Source: Corynebacterium halotolerans
Lineage (GTDB): Bacteria; Actinomycetota; Actinomycetes; Mycobacteriales; Mycobacteriaceae
NCBI RefSeq assembly: GCF_001056295.1
Contig: NZ_JVMD01000002.1
Span: forward strand, 1 to 58,019
DNA length: 58,019 nt
Reading direction: 5' to 3'
Position 1 is the stretch's first letter; the number at the start of each line of letters is the position of its first letter. The notes under the pieces were generated by a model. The model was not told where the DNA came from and made no database searches. It worked only from the letters and a program-made list of their open reading frames with translations. Shown here one piece after another: positions 37,991 to 46,162 of this stretch. A program made the translations under genes and the position numbers.

Positions 37991-39481
37991 ATGTCCCGCG
38001 CCGAATCCGCCCAGTCCGGCGAACCCCGTCCGGCCGGCGAAGCCCGCCCGACCGCGGACGCGGCCAACCGGGGGGCGCCGAAGAAGCGCGCCCCGTACAC
38101 GGCCATCTACGTCCTGCTGGCGGCCGCGTTCATCGCGATCCTCAACGAAACGGTCATGAGCGTCGCCATCCCGGTGATCAAGGCCGATCTCGACATCACC
38201 GCCGCCCTGGCGCAGTGGGTGACCACCGCGTTCCTGCTGACCATGGCGGTGGTCATCCCGATCACCGGTTTCCTCATCTCGAAGCTGACGCTGCGCCGGC
38301 TTTTCCTGCTCTCGCAGGGCTTGTTCGTCGCCGGCACGCTCATCGGGGCGCTGTCCCCGAATTTCACGGTGGTCATCGTCGGCCGCGTCATCCAGGCGGC
38401 CGGCACGGCCGTGCTGCTCCCCCTGCTCATGACAACCGTCCTGCGGCTGGTCCCGGAGAAGAGCCGCGGCACGATGATGGGCAACCTGTCCATCGTCATC
38501 GCCGTCGCACCGGCCATCGGCCCCACGGTATCCGGGTTGATCCTCAAGCTGGCCTCGAACAACTGGCACATGCTGTTTTGGACGATGCTGCCCATCGGCG
38601 CCCTCGCGCTGGTCGTGGGCACGGTGCTGCTGCCGTCGTTCGGCGAGCGCTCCGACAAGCGCATCGACGTGCTCTCGGTCGCCTTGTCCGCCGTCGGTTT
38701 CGGCATGACGGTCTACGGCCTGTCGCTCGTCGGCGCCGAGGCCGGCGCGAAGCTGTGGCTTTCCCTCGGCGTCGGCCTGGTGTCGCTGATCCTCTTCGGC
38801 TTCCGCCAGGTGCGCCTGGCGCGCACGGATTCGGCGCTGCTGGATCTGCGGGTGTTCCGCACGAAGAGCTTCGCGATCTCCACCGCGCTGCTGTCGATCG
38901 GCATGCTGGCGATGTTCGGCGTCATCATCATCCTCCCCCTCTACCTCGCCCTGCGCGGCGTCGAGGTGCTGACCATCGGCCTCATGCTCATGCCCGGCCC
39001 GCTGGTCATGGGACTGATGGGCCCGTTCGTCGGCCGCCTGTACGACAAGTTCGGCCCGCGCCCGCTGGTGCCGCCGGGGGCCACGATGGTCACCCTCGGC
39101 ATTTTCGGCCTGTCTTTCATCGGCCTGAACACCCCGCTGTGGTGGATCGTGGCCGCGCACATCGGCCTGGAGATCGGCCTCGGCCTGCTTTTCACCCCGC
39201 TGTTCACGTGGGGCCTGGGCGACTTGCCGCAGAAGCTCTACCCGGACGGCTCCGCGGTGGTCAACACTCTGCAGCAGGTCTTCGGCGCCGTGGGCACGGC
39301 CACCTTCGTGGCCATCTCCGCGGCGACGACGGCGGCCATCGCGGCCTCGCCCACTCCGGCCGTCGACGAGACCATCGCCGGCTACAAGATGTCCATGTGG
39401 GTCGGCGTCGGATTCGGCGCCGTCGCCATCGCCCTGTCCACCAGGGTCAGGCGCACCCGCAAGCGCATCGAGCTGGAATGA
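37991..39481 (+). CDS. MFS multidrug exporter, DHA2 (EmrB/QacA) type
   Basis: A 496-residue proton-coupled drug exporter. About 38 polar residues precede about 14 membrane spans. Motif C-like IAVAPAIGPTVSGLI and motif B-like VIVGRVIQAAGTAVLLPL place it in the 14-TM DHA2 group. The C-terminus is basic. AAAGGAG lies six bases before the ATG. No neighbouring regulator is visible; dapB is divergent across about 298 bases that hold nothing else I can name. Substrate unknown. Confidence 0.87.
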   Translation: MSRAESAQSGEPRPAGEARPTADAANRGAPKKRAPYTAIYVLLAAAFIAILNETVMSVAIPVIKADLDITAALAQWVTTAFLLTMAVVIPITGFLISKLTLRRLFLLSQGLFVAGTLIGALSPNFTVVIVGRVIQAAGTAVLLPLLMTTVLRLVPEKSRGTMMGNLSIVIAVAPAIGPTVSGLILKLASNNWHMLFWTMLPIGALALVVGTVLLPSFGERSDKRIDVLSVALSAVGFGMTVYGLSLVGAEAGAKLWLSLGVGLVSLILFGFRQVRLARTDSALLDLRVFRTKSFAISTALLSIGMLAMFGVIIILPLYLALRGVEVLTIGLMLMPGPLVMGLMGPFVGRLYDKFGPRPLVPPGATMVTLGIFGLSFIGLNTPLWWIVAAHIGLEIGLGLLFTPLFTWGLGDLPQKLYPDGSAVVNTLQQVFGAVGTATFVAISAATTAAIAASPTPAVDETIAGYKMSMWVGVGFGAVAIALSTRVRRTRKRIELE

Positions 39482-39511
39482 TCGCCGCCGGCTGAGCCGC
39501 GCAATACCCCC

Positions 39512-40261
39512 TCACGCCCGCAGCGCCCGGGTGCCGCCGAGTCTGGTCTGCCCGAGATCGGTGCCGTGCCCGGCGGCGCACCCGTGCATGTAGGCGTCGC
39601 CGTCCAGCCGGGCCTTCGACGTCGTGTGGCGCAGGAACGGGTACCTGCGGCGCATTTCGTCGCGCGCCCGCTGCGCGTCGTTCTTGAGCACCAGCGCGGT
39701 CTTCGTCGCGCGACCGCCCCGCGCGCCGGCCCGCTCATCCGACCGTTCCGCGACCCTGCGCTCCTGCACCGACAACCTCTCGCCCACCACATTGGCGAAC
39801 CCCACCATGTAGGACCTGCGCCACCGCGCGGTCACCGCGGCCTCGCCGGCCCGCAGCCGCGCCGCGCCCGCCAACATCTGGGGGCACAGCACGGAAAACA
39901 GCAGCCGCACGCGCTCCACGTGCCTGGCGGCGCCGATCAGCGTGCCCCGGTCCGCGCCACGACCGGGACCCCGCCCACCGCCGGACCAATACACGACCTC
40001 GCAATGCAGCGCCTGCCCCAGCACGTTGAGCAGCGCGATCTGCTGGCGCTGGTAGGCGCCCGACATGTCGAGCTCCACCACCTTCATCTCCGCGCCGGCG
40101 TCACCCGGATCACCCAGCTTCGCCGGGTCGAGGCCGTACTGCGCGATCAGCGCGAACGCCTTGTCGCGGAACACGTCGCCCTCCGGCGTGCCCGCGCGGT
40201 CCTCCGCCTGATTGAGCAGCTTGCGCACCTTTTCGCGGATGTCTCCCCGCATCGAAACCAC
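39512..40261 (-). CDS. DUF2786 domain protein
   Basis: A 249-residue protein with an N-terminal DUF2786 segment (IREKVRKLLNQAEDRAGTPEGD ... AFALIAQYGLDPAKL). A second conserved region follows (QQIALLNVLGQALHCEVVYW; a helix-rich part with RRSYMVGFANVVGERLSVQER). The end is low-complexity. Function unknown; relatives occur in phages and bacteria. GTG 40261 is preferred because GGGGGAGGG lies six bases upstream; ATG 40252 is the alternative. Convergent with the MFS gene, 30 bases apart. Confidence 0.78.
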   Translation of the reverse strand: MVSMRGDIREKVRKLLNQAEDRAGTPEGDVFRDKAFALIAQYGLDPAKLGDPGDAGAEMKVVELDMSGAYQRQQIALLNVLGQALHCEVVYWSGGGRGPGRGADRGTLIGAARHVERVRLLFSVLCPQMLAGAARLRAGEAAVTARWRRSYMVGFANVVGERLSVQERRVAERSDERAGARGGRATKTALVLKNDAQRARDEMRRRYPFLRHTTSKARLDGDAYMHGCAAGHGTDLGQTRLGGTRALRA

Positions 40262-40386
40262 GTGAACCCTCCCCCTTCGGCGCGGGCCTTCGCCCGTGCC
40301 ATCACGCGCGCCCCGCCCGCCGGGACATCGCACTCGTTTTCGATTCGCCGCCGACGCTACCCGATCGAACGGGTCTTCGCACGGCG

Positions 40387-40425
40387 AAGGGCCCGGAAGC
40401 CTCACATGGATTCTCCCGGGCCCTT
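40387..40425 (-). terminator. Candidate terminator after galTK
   Basis: Inverted repeat AAGGGCCCGG/CCGGGCCCTT (arms 40387-40396, 40416-40425) with a 19-base loop, 45 bases after the galTK stop. Only short T-runs flank it. The rest of the 40262-40469 gap shows nothing else clear. Confidence 0.55.
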
Positions 40426-40469
40426 TCTCACGCGCCTTCCGCCGCGCCGCCGGTCAGCGGATCACACGA

Positions 40470-42860
40470 TCACGCGACCTTTTCCGCGCCGTCGGACGGC
40501 ACCGCGACGAGGAACTCCGGCGGCCGGAACCCGGCCTCCGCATACGCGCCGGCGATGGCGTCGGCCACCGCCCGCACGTGGCCTTCTTCGACCAACGCAA
40601 TGGCGCTGCCGCCGAATCCGCCGCCGGTCATCCGCGCGCCCACGGCCCCGTTGGCCATGGCGGTGTCCACCGCCAGATCCAGTTCGGGGCACGTGACTTC
40701 GTAGTCGTCGCGCAGCGACGCGTGGCTGGCGCACATCGATTCGCCGAAGGCGGCCATGTCGCCGGCCTTCAGCTGCTCGATCGCGGTCGCCGTGCGGTCG
40801 ATCTCGGACACGACGTGGCGCACGCGCTTGACGACGACGTTGCGCCATTCTTCGGCGTCCGCGCCATTCGGGACGTTCCGGGAGGCCCACTCGGCCGCGG
40901 CGGCGGTGGCGTCGTCGACCTCGCGCAGGGAGCCCACGCCCAGCCCCTCGGTGACGGCGTCGATGACGCCGCGGCGGGAGGCGTACTGCCCGTCGGCGAG
41001 GGTGTGCGGGGCCTTGGTGTCGATGACCAGGATGGCCAGGCCATGCGACGGCAGGTCGCACGGCACCTGCACCGCGGAATCGTCGGCGTAGTCGATGGCC
41101 AGGGCGTTGCCCTCCTGCCCGAACAGCGAGATCCGCTGGTCGAGGCCGCCGGTCGACGCGCCGACGACGTCGTTTTCGGCGCTGATGCACGCGGCGACGA
41201 GGCCGGACCGCACATCGGCGCCCTTGTCATCGGCGGGACCGCCGACGGGGCCGACGGTGAGCTCGTACGCGGCCAGGGCCGCCGAGCACTCCAACGCGGC
41301 CGAGCTGGACAGGCCGCCGCCGATCGGGACGTCCGAGGTCACGGCGACGTCGAAGCCGCCGAGCTCCTCCGGCAACAGGCCGGCCCGCTGCTGCGCCCAG
41401 ATGGAGCCGACCACGTAGCCGGTCCAGTTCTTCGGCTTGCCGGGGCCGACCTCGTCGACGCCGATCTCCGCGATCTGCGGGTCATCCCCGCCCATCGAGG
41501 ACACGAGGCGGTACTTCCCGTCCTCGCGCGGCGACACCGCGACCCAGGTGCGCTGCGACAGCGCGAAGGGCAGGCAAATGCCGCCGGCGTAGTCGACGTG
41601 CTCGCCGATGAGGTTCACGCGCCCGGGGGCCGCCCACACTCCCGAGGGCTCGGTGCCGAAGGCCCTGCGGAACAGGTCGGCCGCATCGGCGGCGCCCGCG
41701 GCGTCGTCACGCGTCGGCGACCACTTTGCTCCGCCGATCTCGCGGAACCGGTCGGCGATGCGCTCCGGCGTCGTGTCCGAGATCCACGCGCCCTGCCCCG
41801 ACTCGGAGCCCGCCAGGAATTTCATGCGGCCCGGCGAGCGCATCATCGAGTACAGCTGCAGATGCAGGCGGCCATGCTCGCGGTCCTCCCCCACCGGCGC
41901 CTGATTCCACGACGCGATGTACGGGGTGCGCTCGACGCCCTCGAAGAACCGGTCCATGCGGCCCAGCAGATCGAGGTACATGCGGGTCAGCTCGTCCTTC
42001 TCTTCATCGGTCAGCGCCGCGAAGTCGGGCACGTCGCGATTGGCCATGAGCATGACCTCCACCGGCCACTTCGCCGCCGCCGGGACGAAGGCGGTGAAAT
42101 GCTCGCCCTCCGCCACGATCCGGCGGCCCGAACGCTTCTCGGCGGACAGGACGTCGTCGAAAAGCGAACGCCCCGTGTCCGCCAGGTGCTTCCTGCTCTG
42201 CTCCGCGATCGCCGCCGCCCGCGCCGGAAGGTACGGGTACGAGTAGATCTGGCCGTGCGGATGCTGCAGGGTGACGCCGATCTCCTTGCCGCGGTTCTCG
42301 AACGGGAACACCAGGCGCACGCCGTCGATCTCCGACAGCTCGCACGTTCGGTGCGCCCACGCCTCCACCACCGTGCGGGCGCGGCGGTACGGCAGATCGC
42401 GGAAGGACGCGGACACGTCCGGGGTGAAGCAGACGACCTCGCACCGGGCCAGCGCCGGGCGGCGCGGGAACAGGCCCTCGCCGTCGACCTCGGCCGCGAA
42501 ATCCTCCGGGACGTCCATGTGCATGGACAGCGACGGGAAGCGGTTCTCGAAGACCACGACGTCGTAGTCGTCGGCGGGGATCTCCGTCGGCAGCTCGCCC
42601 GGCTTCGTCGGCGCGAGCGGATTCTCGTTCGCCGGCGGCATGAAGGTGCGGTTCATGCGGTGCGCGGCGTAGACGTTCCATTCCCCGGTGAGGGGATCGC
42701 GGCGCAGCTCGGACTCCGTCACCGCCTCCGGCAGCTGACGGTCGTCGACGGTCTTGCGGGTGGCGCGGCCCTCGACGTATTCGGGGGAATCGTCGAAGTA
42801 GATGAGCTCGCGGCCGTCGGCCAGGGTCATCCGCGTGGTGGAGAAGGGATGGGCGGCCAT
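40470..42860 (-). CDS. galTK: Fused GalT-GalK: galactose-1-P uridylyltransferase / galactokinase
   Basis: A 796-residue single chain joining two Leloir enzymes that are normally separate. Residues 1-375 are GalT: LTGEWNVYAAHR near 58, PFENRG, and the catalytic HPH at 200-202. After a roughly 20-residue acidic/Ala linker, residues 396-796 are GalK. Its signature GRVNLIGEHVDYAGG is at 413-427, the ATP loop IGGGLSSSAALE at 513-524, and MTGGGFGGSAIAL near the end. All catalytic motifs appear intact and the frame is continuous, so this is a real fusion and not a sequencing artefact by eye. It follows the small membrane gene by six bases. galE is not nearby. Confidence 0.95.
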   Translation of the reverse strand: MAAHPFSTTRMTLADGRELIYFDDSPEYVEGRATRKTVDDRQLPEAVTESELRRDPLTGEWNVYAAHRMNRTFMPPANENPLAPTKPGELPTEIPADDYDVVVFENRFPSLSMHMDVPEDFAAEVDGEGLFPRRPALARCEVVCFTPDVSASFRDLPYRRARTVVEAWAHRTCELSEIDGVRLVFPFENRGKEIGVTLQHPHGQIYSYPYLPARAAAIAEQSRKHLADTGRSLFDDVLSAEKRSGRRIVAEGEHFTAFVPAAAKWPVEVMLMANRDVPDFAALTDEEKDELTRMYLDLLGRMDRFFEGVERTPYIASWNQAPVGEDREHGRLHLQLYSMMRSPGRMKFLAGSESGQGAWISDTTPERIADRFREIGGAKWSPTRDDAAGAADAADLFRRAFGTEPSGVWAAPGRVNLIGEHVDYAGGICLPFALSQRTWVAVSPREDGKYRLVSSMGGDDPQIAEIGVDEVGPGKPKNWTGYVVGSIWAQQRAGLLPEELGGFDVAVTSDVPIGGGLSSSAALECSAALAAYELTVGPVGGPADDKGADVRSGLVAACISAENDVVGASTGGLDQRISLFGQEGNALAIDYADDSAVQVPCDLPSHGLAILVIDTKAPHTLADGQYASRRGVIDAVTEGLGVGSLREVDDATAAAAEWASRNVPNGADAEEWRNVVVKRVRHVVSEIDRTATAIEQLKAGDMAAFGESMCASHASLRDDYEVTCPELDLAVDTAMANGAVGARMTGGGFGGSAIALVEEGHVRAVADAIAGAYAEAGFRPPEFLVAVPSDGAEKVA

Positions 42861-42866
42861 GGCGGG

Positions 42867-43181
42867 CTACGCCTCCTTCACGGCATCGGGGTGATGCGGG
42901 TTGTGGTGCGGCAGGTCATCCGCCGGCTCGGGGTCGGCCGGGACGATGATCGGGCGGACCTTCGCCCAGATCAGGAACACGGCCGCCGCCAGAACCAGGG
43001 CCAGCCCGGCCCAGGTGTTGTAGGCGGACTCCTTGGGCAGGCCCGTGTCGGGGTTCATGCCCGGATCGAGGAGGAACGCCGAGAGGAGCAGGACGATGCC
43101 GTACAGGCCCAGCAGCGCGCCGATGATGTTCCGGACGTCGAAGGCGCCTGCGGCCTTCTTCTTGGGGGTTGCGTTGGTCAT
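42867..43181 (-). CDS. Small two-TM protein in galactose operon
   Basis: A 104-residue protein with Lys-rich start, two hydrophobic segments (about 18-38 and 57-73), a 19-residue polar loop and an acidic His-rich tail (DDLPHHNPHHPDAVKEA). AGGAG lies eight bases before ATG 43181. It sits between the sodium/sugar symporter stop (11 bases) and galTK (6 bases), so it is surely co-expressed. I do not recognise the family. A small accessory subunit of the symporter is the natural guess. The His-rich tail could also bind metal. Not noted in longer annotations because it overlaps larger spurious frames. Confidence 0.78.
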   Translation of the reverse strand: MTNATPKKKAAGAFDVRNIIGALLGLYGIVLLLSAFLLDPGMNPDTGLPKESAYNTWAGLALVLAAAVFLIWAKVRPIIVPADPEPADDLPHHNPHHPDAVKEA

Positions 43182-43192
43182 GTCAGTCACTC

Positions 43193-44854
43193 CTAGGCGA
43201 ACACGATGTTGAGAACGATGACCATGGCCATGCACAGGATGCCCAGGGGCACGGTGCGCTGGTACCACGGCAGCGTGGCTTCGTTGGCGTCGGTGAGGGT
43301 CTCCTTCGGCGTCACGGACTTGACGAAGCCGACGAGCTCGCGGTCGGGCTTCGGCTTGGTCACCATGGAGACGACGATGGAGAACACGATGTCCACCACG
43401 AAGGCGATGGACGCGGCGACGAACGCGGTGCCCTGGCCCGGAAGGTTGAACACGGCGGCCTCGGCGCCCGAGAAGGTGGAGATGGACCAGTAGGCGATGG
43501 CGGACAGCGTGCCCAGGACCAGGCCCACCCAACCGGCGGTCGGGGTCATGCGCTTCCAGAACATGCCGAGGATGAAGGTGGCGAACAGCGGGGCGTTGAA
43601 GAACCCGAACAGCGTCTGGAGGTAGTCCATGACGTTGCCGAAGTTGTTCGCGATCAGGGCGGTGAACACGGCGATGACGGCGGCGGCGACGGTCGCCCAG
43701 CGACCGAACCGCAGGTAGAAGTCGTCGTCCTTGTCCTTGATGATGTACGCCTGGCAGATGTCGTAGCTGATGACCGTGTTGAACGCCGAGATGTTGGCGG
43801 CCATGCCGGCCATGAAGGCGGCGAGCAGGCCGGCGATGGCGACGCCGAGCAGGCCGTTGGGCAGCAGGTCGCGCATCAGGTACAGGATCGCGTCGTTGGG
43901 CTCGGCGGTCTTGTTCATGATCGGCGTGACGGTCGCGGCGGCGATCATGCCGGGCACGACGACGATGAAGGGCACGAACATCTTCGGGAACGCGCCGATG
44001 ATCGGCGTCTTGCGGGCCGCGGACAGCGAGTCGGCGGCCATGGAGCGCTGGACCTCGACGAAGTTGGTGGTCCAGTAGCCGAAGGACAGCACGAAGCCGA
44101 GGCCGAAGGTCAGGCCGATGACCGACACGACCGGGTTGTCGAAGCCGGAGATGTCGGTGCCGGGCCAGGTGTGGAAGTGCGACTCGGCGGCGATGGAGGC
44201 CTTCAGGCCGCTCCAGCCGCCGACGTTGTGCAGGCCGATCAGCGTCAGCGGCAGCAGGGCCGCGATGATGACGAAGAACTGCAGCACCTCGTTGTAGATG
44301 GCCGCGGACAGGCCGCCCAGGGTGATGTAGGACAGCACGATGAGGGCGGCGACCACGAGGGTCACCCACAGCGGCCAGCCGAGCAGCGAGTTGACGACCT
44401 TGGCCAGCAGCAGCAGGTTGATGCCGGCGATGAGCAGCTGGGCGACGGCGAAGGAGATCGCGTTGACCAGGTGCGCGCCGGGGCCGAAGCGCCGCAGCAT
44501 GAACTCCGGCACGGAGCGGACCTTCGAGCCGTAGTAGAAGGGCATCATCACGATGCCGAGGAAGACCATGGCGGGGATCGCGCCGATCCAGAAGTAGTGC
44601 ATGGTCTGGAAGCCGTACTGCACGCCGTTGGCGGACATGCCGACGATTTCGACGGCGCCGAGGTTGGCGGAGATGAACGCCAGACCCGTCACCCACGCCG
44701 GCAGCGAGCGGCCGGAGAGGAAGAAGTCGATGGAGGAGGACACCTTGGACCGTGCGGCCCAGCCGATGCCCAGAACGAATGCGAAGTAGAGGGCGACGAG
44801 CGAGTAATCAACCCAGCTCGCGTCCAGCCGGAGTGCGGCCTCAGCCTGAATCAC
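43193..44854 (-). CDS. Sodium/sugar symporter (SSS/SLC5), likely galactose uptake
   Basis: A 553-residue symporter of the SSS family with about 14 spans. Family features: SIDFFLSGRSLPAWVTGLAFISANLGAVEIVG at the N-terminus and YGFQTMHYFWIGAIPAM. GLTFGLGFVLSFGYWTTNFVEVQRSMAA corresponds to the central SSS signature region. Organisation next to galM and galTK points to galactose, as in vSGLT, but a related sugar is possible. GTG 44854 follows AGGAG by six bases. It follows galM by 60 bases. Confidence 0.88.
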   Translation of the reverse strand: MIQAEAALRLDASWVDYSLVALYFAFVLGIGWAARSKVSSSIDFFLSGRSLPAWVTGLAFISANLGAVEIVGMSANGVQYGFQTMHYFWIGAIPAMVFLGIVMMPFYYGSKVRSVPEFMLRRFGPGAHLVNAISFAVAQLLIAGINLLLLAKVVNSLLGWPLWVTLVVAALIVLSYITLGGLSAAIYNEVLQFFVIIAALLPLTLIGLHNVGGWSGLKASIAAESHFHTWPGTDISGFDNPVVSVIGLTFGLGFVLSFGYWTTNFVEVQRSMAADSLSAARKTPIIGAFPKMFVPFIVVVPGMIAAATVTPIMNKTAEPNDAILYLMRDLLPNGLLGVAIAGLLAAFMAGMAANISAFNTVISYDICQAYIIKDKDDDFYLRFGRWATVAAAVIAVFTALIANNFGNVMDYLQTLFGFFNAPLFATFILGMFWKRMTPTAGWVGLVLGTLSAIAYWSISTFSGAEAAVFNLPGQGTAFVAASIAFVVDIVFSIVVSMVTKPKPDRELVGFVKSVTPKETLTDANEATLPWYQRTVPLGILCMAMVIVLNIVFA

Positions 44855-44910
44855 GGCATTCTCCTGGTTCTTTGGTGATCGTGTGGATGGTGGAAAGTTC
44901 TCGGGGCCGT

Positions 44911-44922
44911 TGCTTTACGACG
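44911..44922 (+). repeat. Variant 12-mer TGCTTTACGACG at galM stop
   Basis: One-mismatch variant of the dispersed 12-mer, antisense to galM. Its mismatch supplies the TAA stop codon of galM (44915-44917). Confidence 0.5.
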
Positions 44923-45913
44923 TCGGCCCGCCCGTCGAGCGGATGCCCAGGGACAATTCGACCCGGTCCCCCGCGCCGATCCGGATGAGGTCGCGTCCGG
45001 ACCTCAGGGCGTCGGGCGGGCAAGTCATGGGTTCGACCGCCAGCGCCCTGCCGACGCGGGGGAATCCCTCGCGGCGGGCGGGGTCGGCGGTGAAGATCTG
45101 GAACCACCCGAACGCGTCGTCGGCCCACATTTCGACGCCCTCGCCGTCGGGGCCCACGAGGCGGGCCCGCGCGGGTGGCGCGGCGGAGGCGTCCGCGTCG
45201 GCGCCGTAGTCGCGCGAGGGCGACGCGAAGCAGTGGTCGAGCCACAGGCCCGAGGTCAGGACCCCGTCGGCGAGGCCCGGGACCACGGCGTCCGCGGGGA
45301 CGTCCGGGCCGGCGGGCAGGTTGCGCACGGGTTCCAGCGGGAGGTTGCGGTCGACGTCGACGGACAGGACGCAATCGGCCAGGTCGGCGCCCGCGGCACT
45401 GAAGTACGGGTGGAACCCGAACCCGAACGGGCACGCGGAGGCGCCCAGGTTCTCGGCGGTCACGTCGGCGCGCAGCCCGGCGTCGGCGTCGACGCTCCAG
45501 CGCACCGTGAAGCGCATCGGCCAATTCCAGCCCGGCTGCGGCCCCGGCTCGATGGACAGGGTGACGTGGTCCTCCCCCGCCTCGACGAAATCCCAGGCGC
45601 AGTTGGCCACGAAACCGTGGATCGCGTTGGAGCGGCCCGGCTCGGTGATCTGCATCCGGTGGACGACGCCGTCGTGGATGAAGACCCCGTCCGCGACTCG
45701 GTTGGGCCACGGCGCCAGCAGCGTGGCGGCGCTCAGCGGCGGGAACTCGCCGCGCGGGTAATCGACCAGCAGCGGGCGGCCGGCGTACTCGAGGGAACGG
45801 GGTCCGCCGCCGAACGCGGAGATGTCGGCGCGATAGTCACCCGCCGAGATCTCGATGAACGGATGCTCGTGGCGGGGGCGCTCCGGCGCTTCTCCCACTC
45901 CGGTCGTGTCCAT
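44915..45913 (-). CDS. galM: Aldose 1-epimerase, galactose mutarotase
   Basis: A 332-residue galactose-mutarotase-like enzyme. IEISAGDYRADISAFGG begins the domain. The sugar-binding GAVVNRV-type loop appears as APWPNRVADG, IHGFVANCAW carries the conserved His, and a second His/Phe site lies in FGFGFHPYFSA. It converts beta- to alpha-galactose for GalK. AGGAG lies seven bases before ATG 45913. First gene of galM-symporter-small protein-galTK. Confidence 0.9.
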   Translation of the reverse strand: MDTTGVGEAPERPRHEHPFIEISAGDYRADISAFGGGPRSLEYAGRPLLVDYPRGEFPPLSAATLLAPWPNRVADGVFIHDGVVHRMQITEPGRSNAIHGFVANCAWDFVEAGEDHVTLSIEPGPQPGWNWPMRFTVRWSVDADAGLRADVTAENLGASACPFGFGFHPYFSAAGADLADCVLSVDVDRNLPLEPVRNLPAGPDVPADAVVPGLADGVLTSGLWLDHCFASPSRDYGADADASAAPPARARLVGPDGEGVEMWADDAFGWFQIFTADPARREGFPRVGRALAVEPMTCPPDALRSGRDLIRIGAGDRVELSLGIRSTGGPTS

Positions 45914-45942
45914 TGTGACGCTCCTGACGCGAAAGCTTCGGG

Positions 45943-45967
45943 TGTGATCCCTTTGACATGAAGCATA
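45943..45967 (-). promoter_or_regulatory. galM promoter with candidate GlxR site
   Basis: TATGCT (minus strand, 45962-45967) is a plausible -10. Immediately downstream, TGTGA-N6-TGACA (45943-45958, plus-strand reading) matches 9 of 10 defined bases of the GlxR/CRP consensus TGTGA-N6-TCACA. Its position at the transcription start suggests repression by cAMP-GlxR. An ACTGG-N6-CCAGT repeat (45984-45999) upstream could be a second operator. Confidence 0.4.
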
Positions 45968-46090
45968 GCACCGGATTGTCACAACTGGTCATATCCAGTC
46001 TGTCGTTTCGGCCACACGGGGGAACAATTTCGCCTTGCGCACAGTTTACGCCCGTTCTCCCCCATCCGGCCAGGTCACCGCGACGAAAAA

Positions 46091-46127
46091 GGGGCCCCGC
46101 ATCGCGCGTCACGCGATGCGGGGCCCC
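46091..46127 (-). terminator. Strong rho-independent terminator after pnp
   Basis: Perfect 16-bp arms (46091-46106, 46112-46127) with a 5-base loop, followed on the minus strand by TTTTT. A 14-bp perfect palindrome CATGACCGGTCATG (46127-46140) lies directly upstream, between pnp and the hairpin. Confidence 0.95.
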
Positions 46128-46162
46128 ATGACCGGTCATGGCCGGTCAAGACGTCGGTCCGG

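Noticed and set aside
45951..45957. TTGACA-like -35 on the plus strand upstream of galM
   Set aside because: No gene reads in that direction nearby and no -10 is properly spaced.
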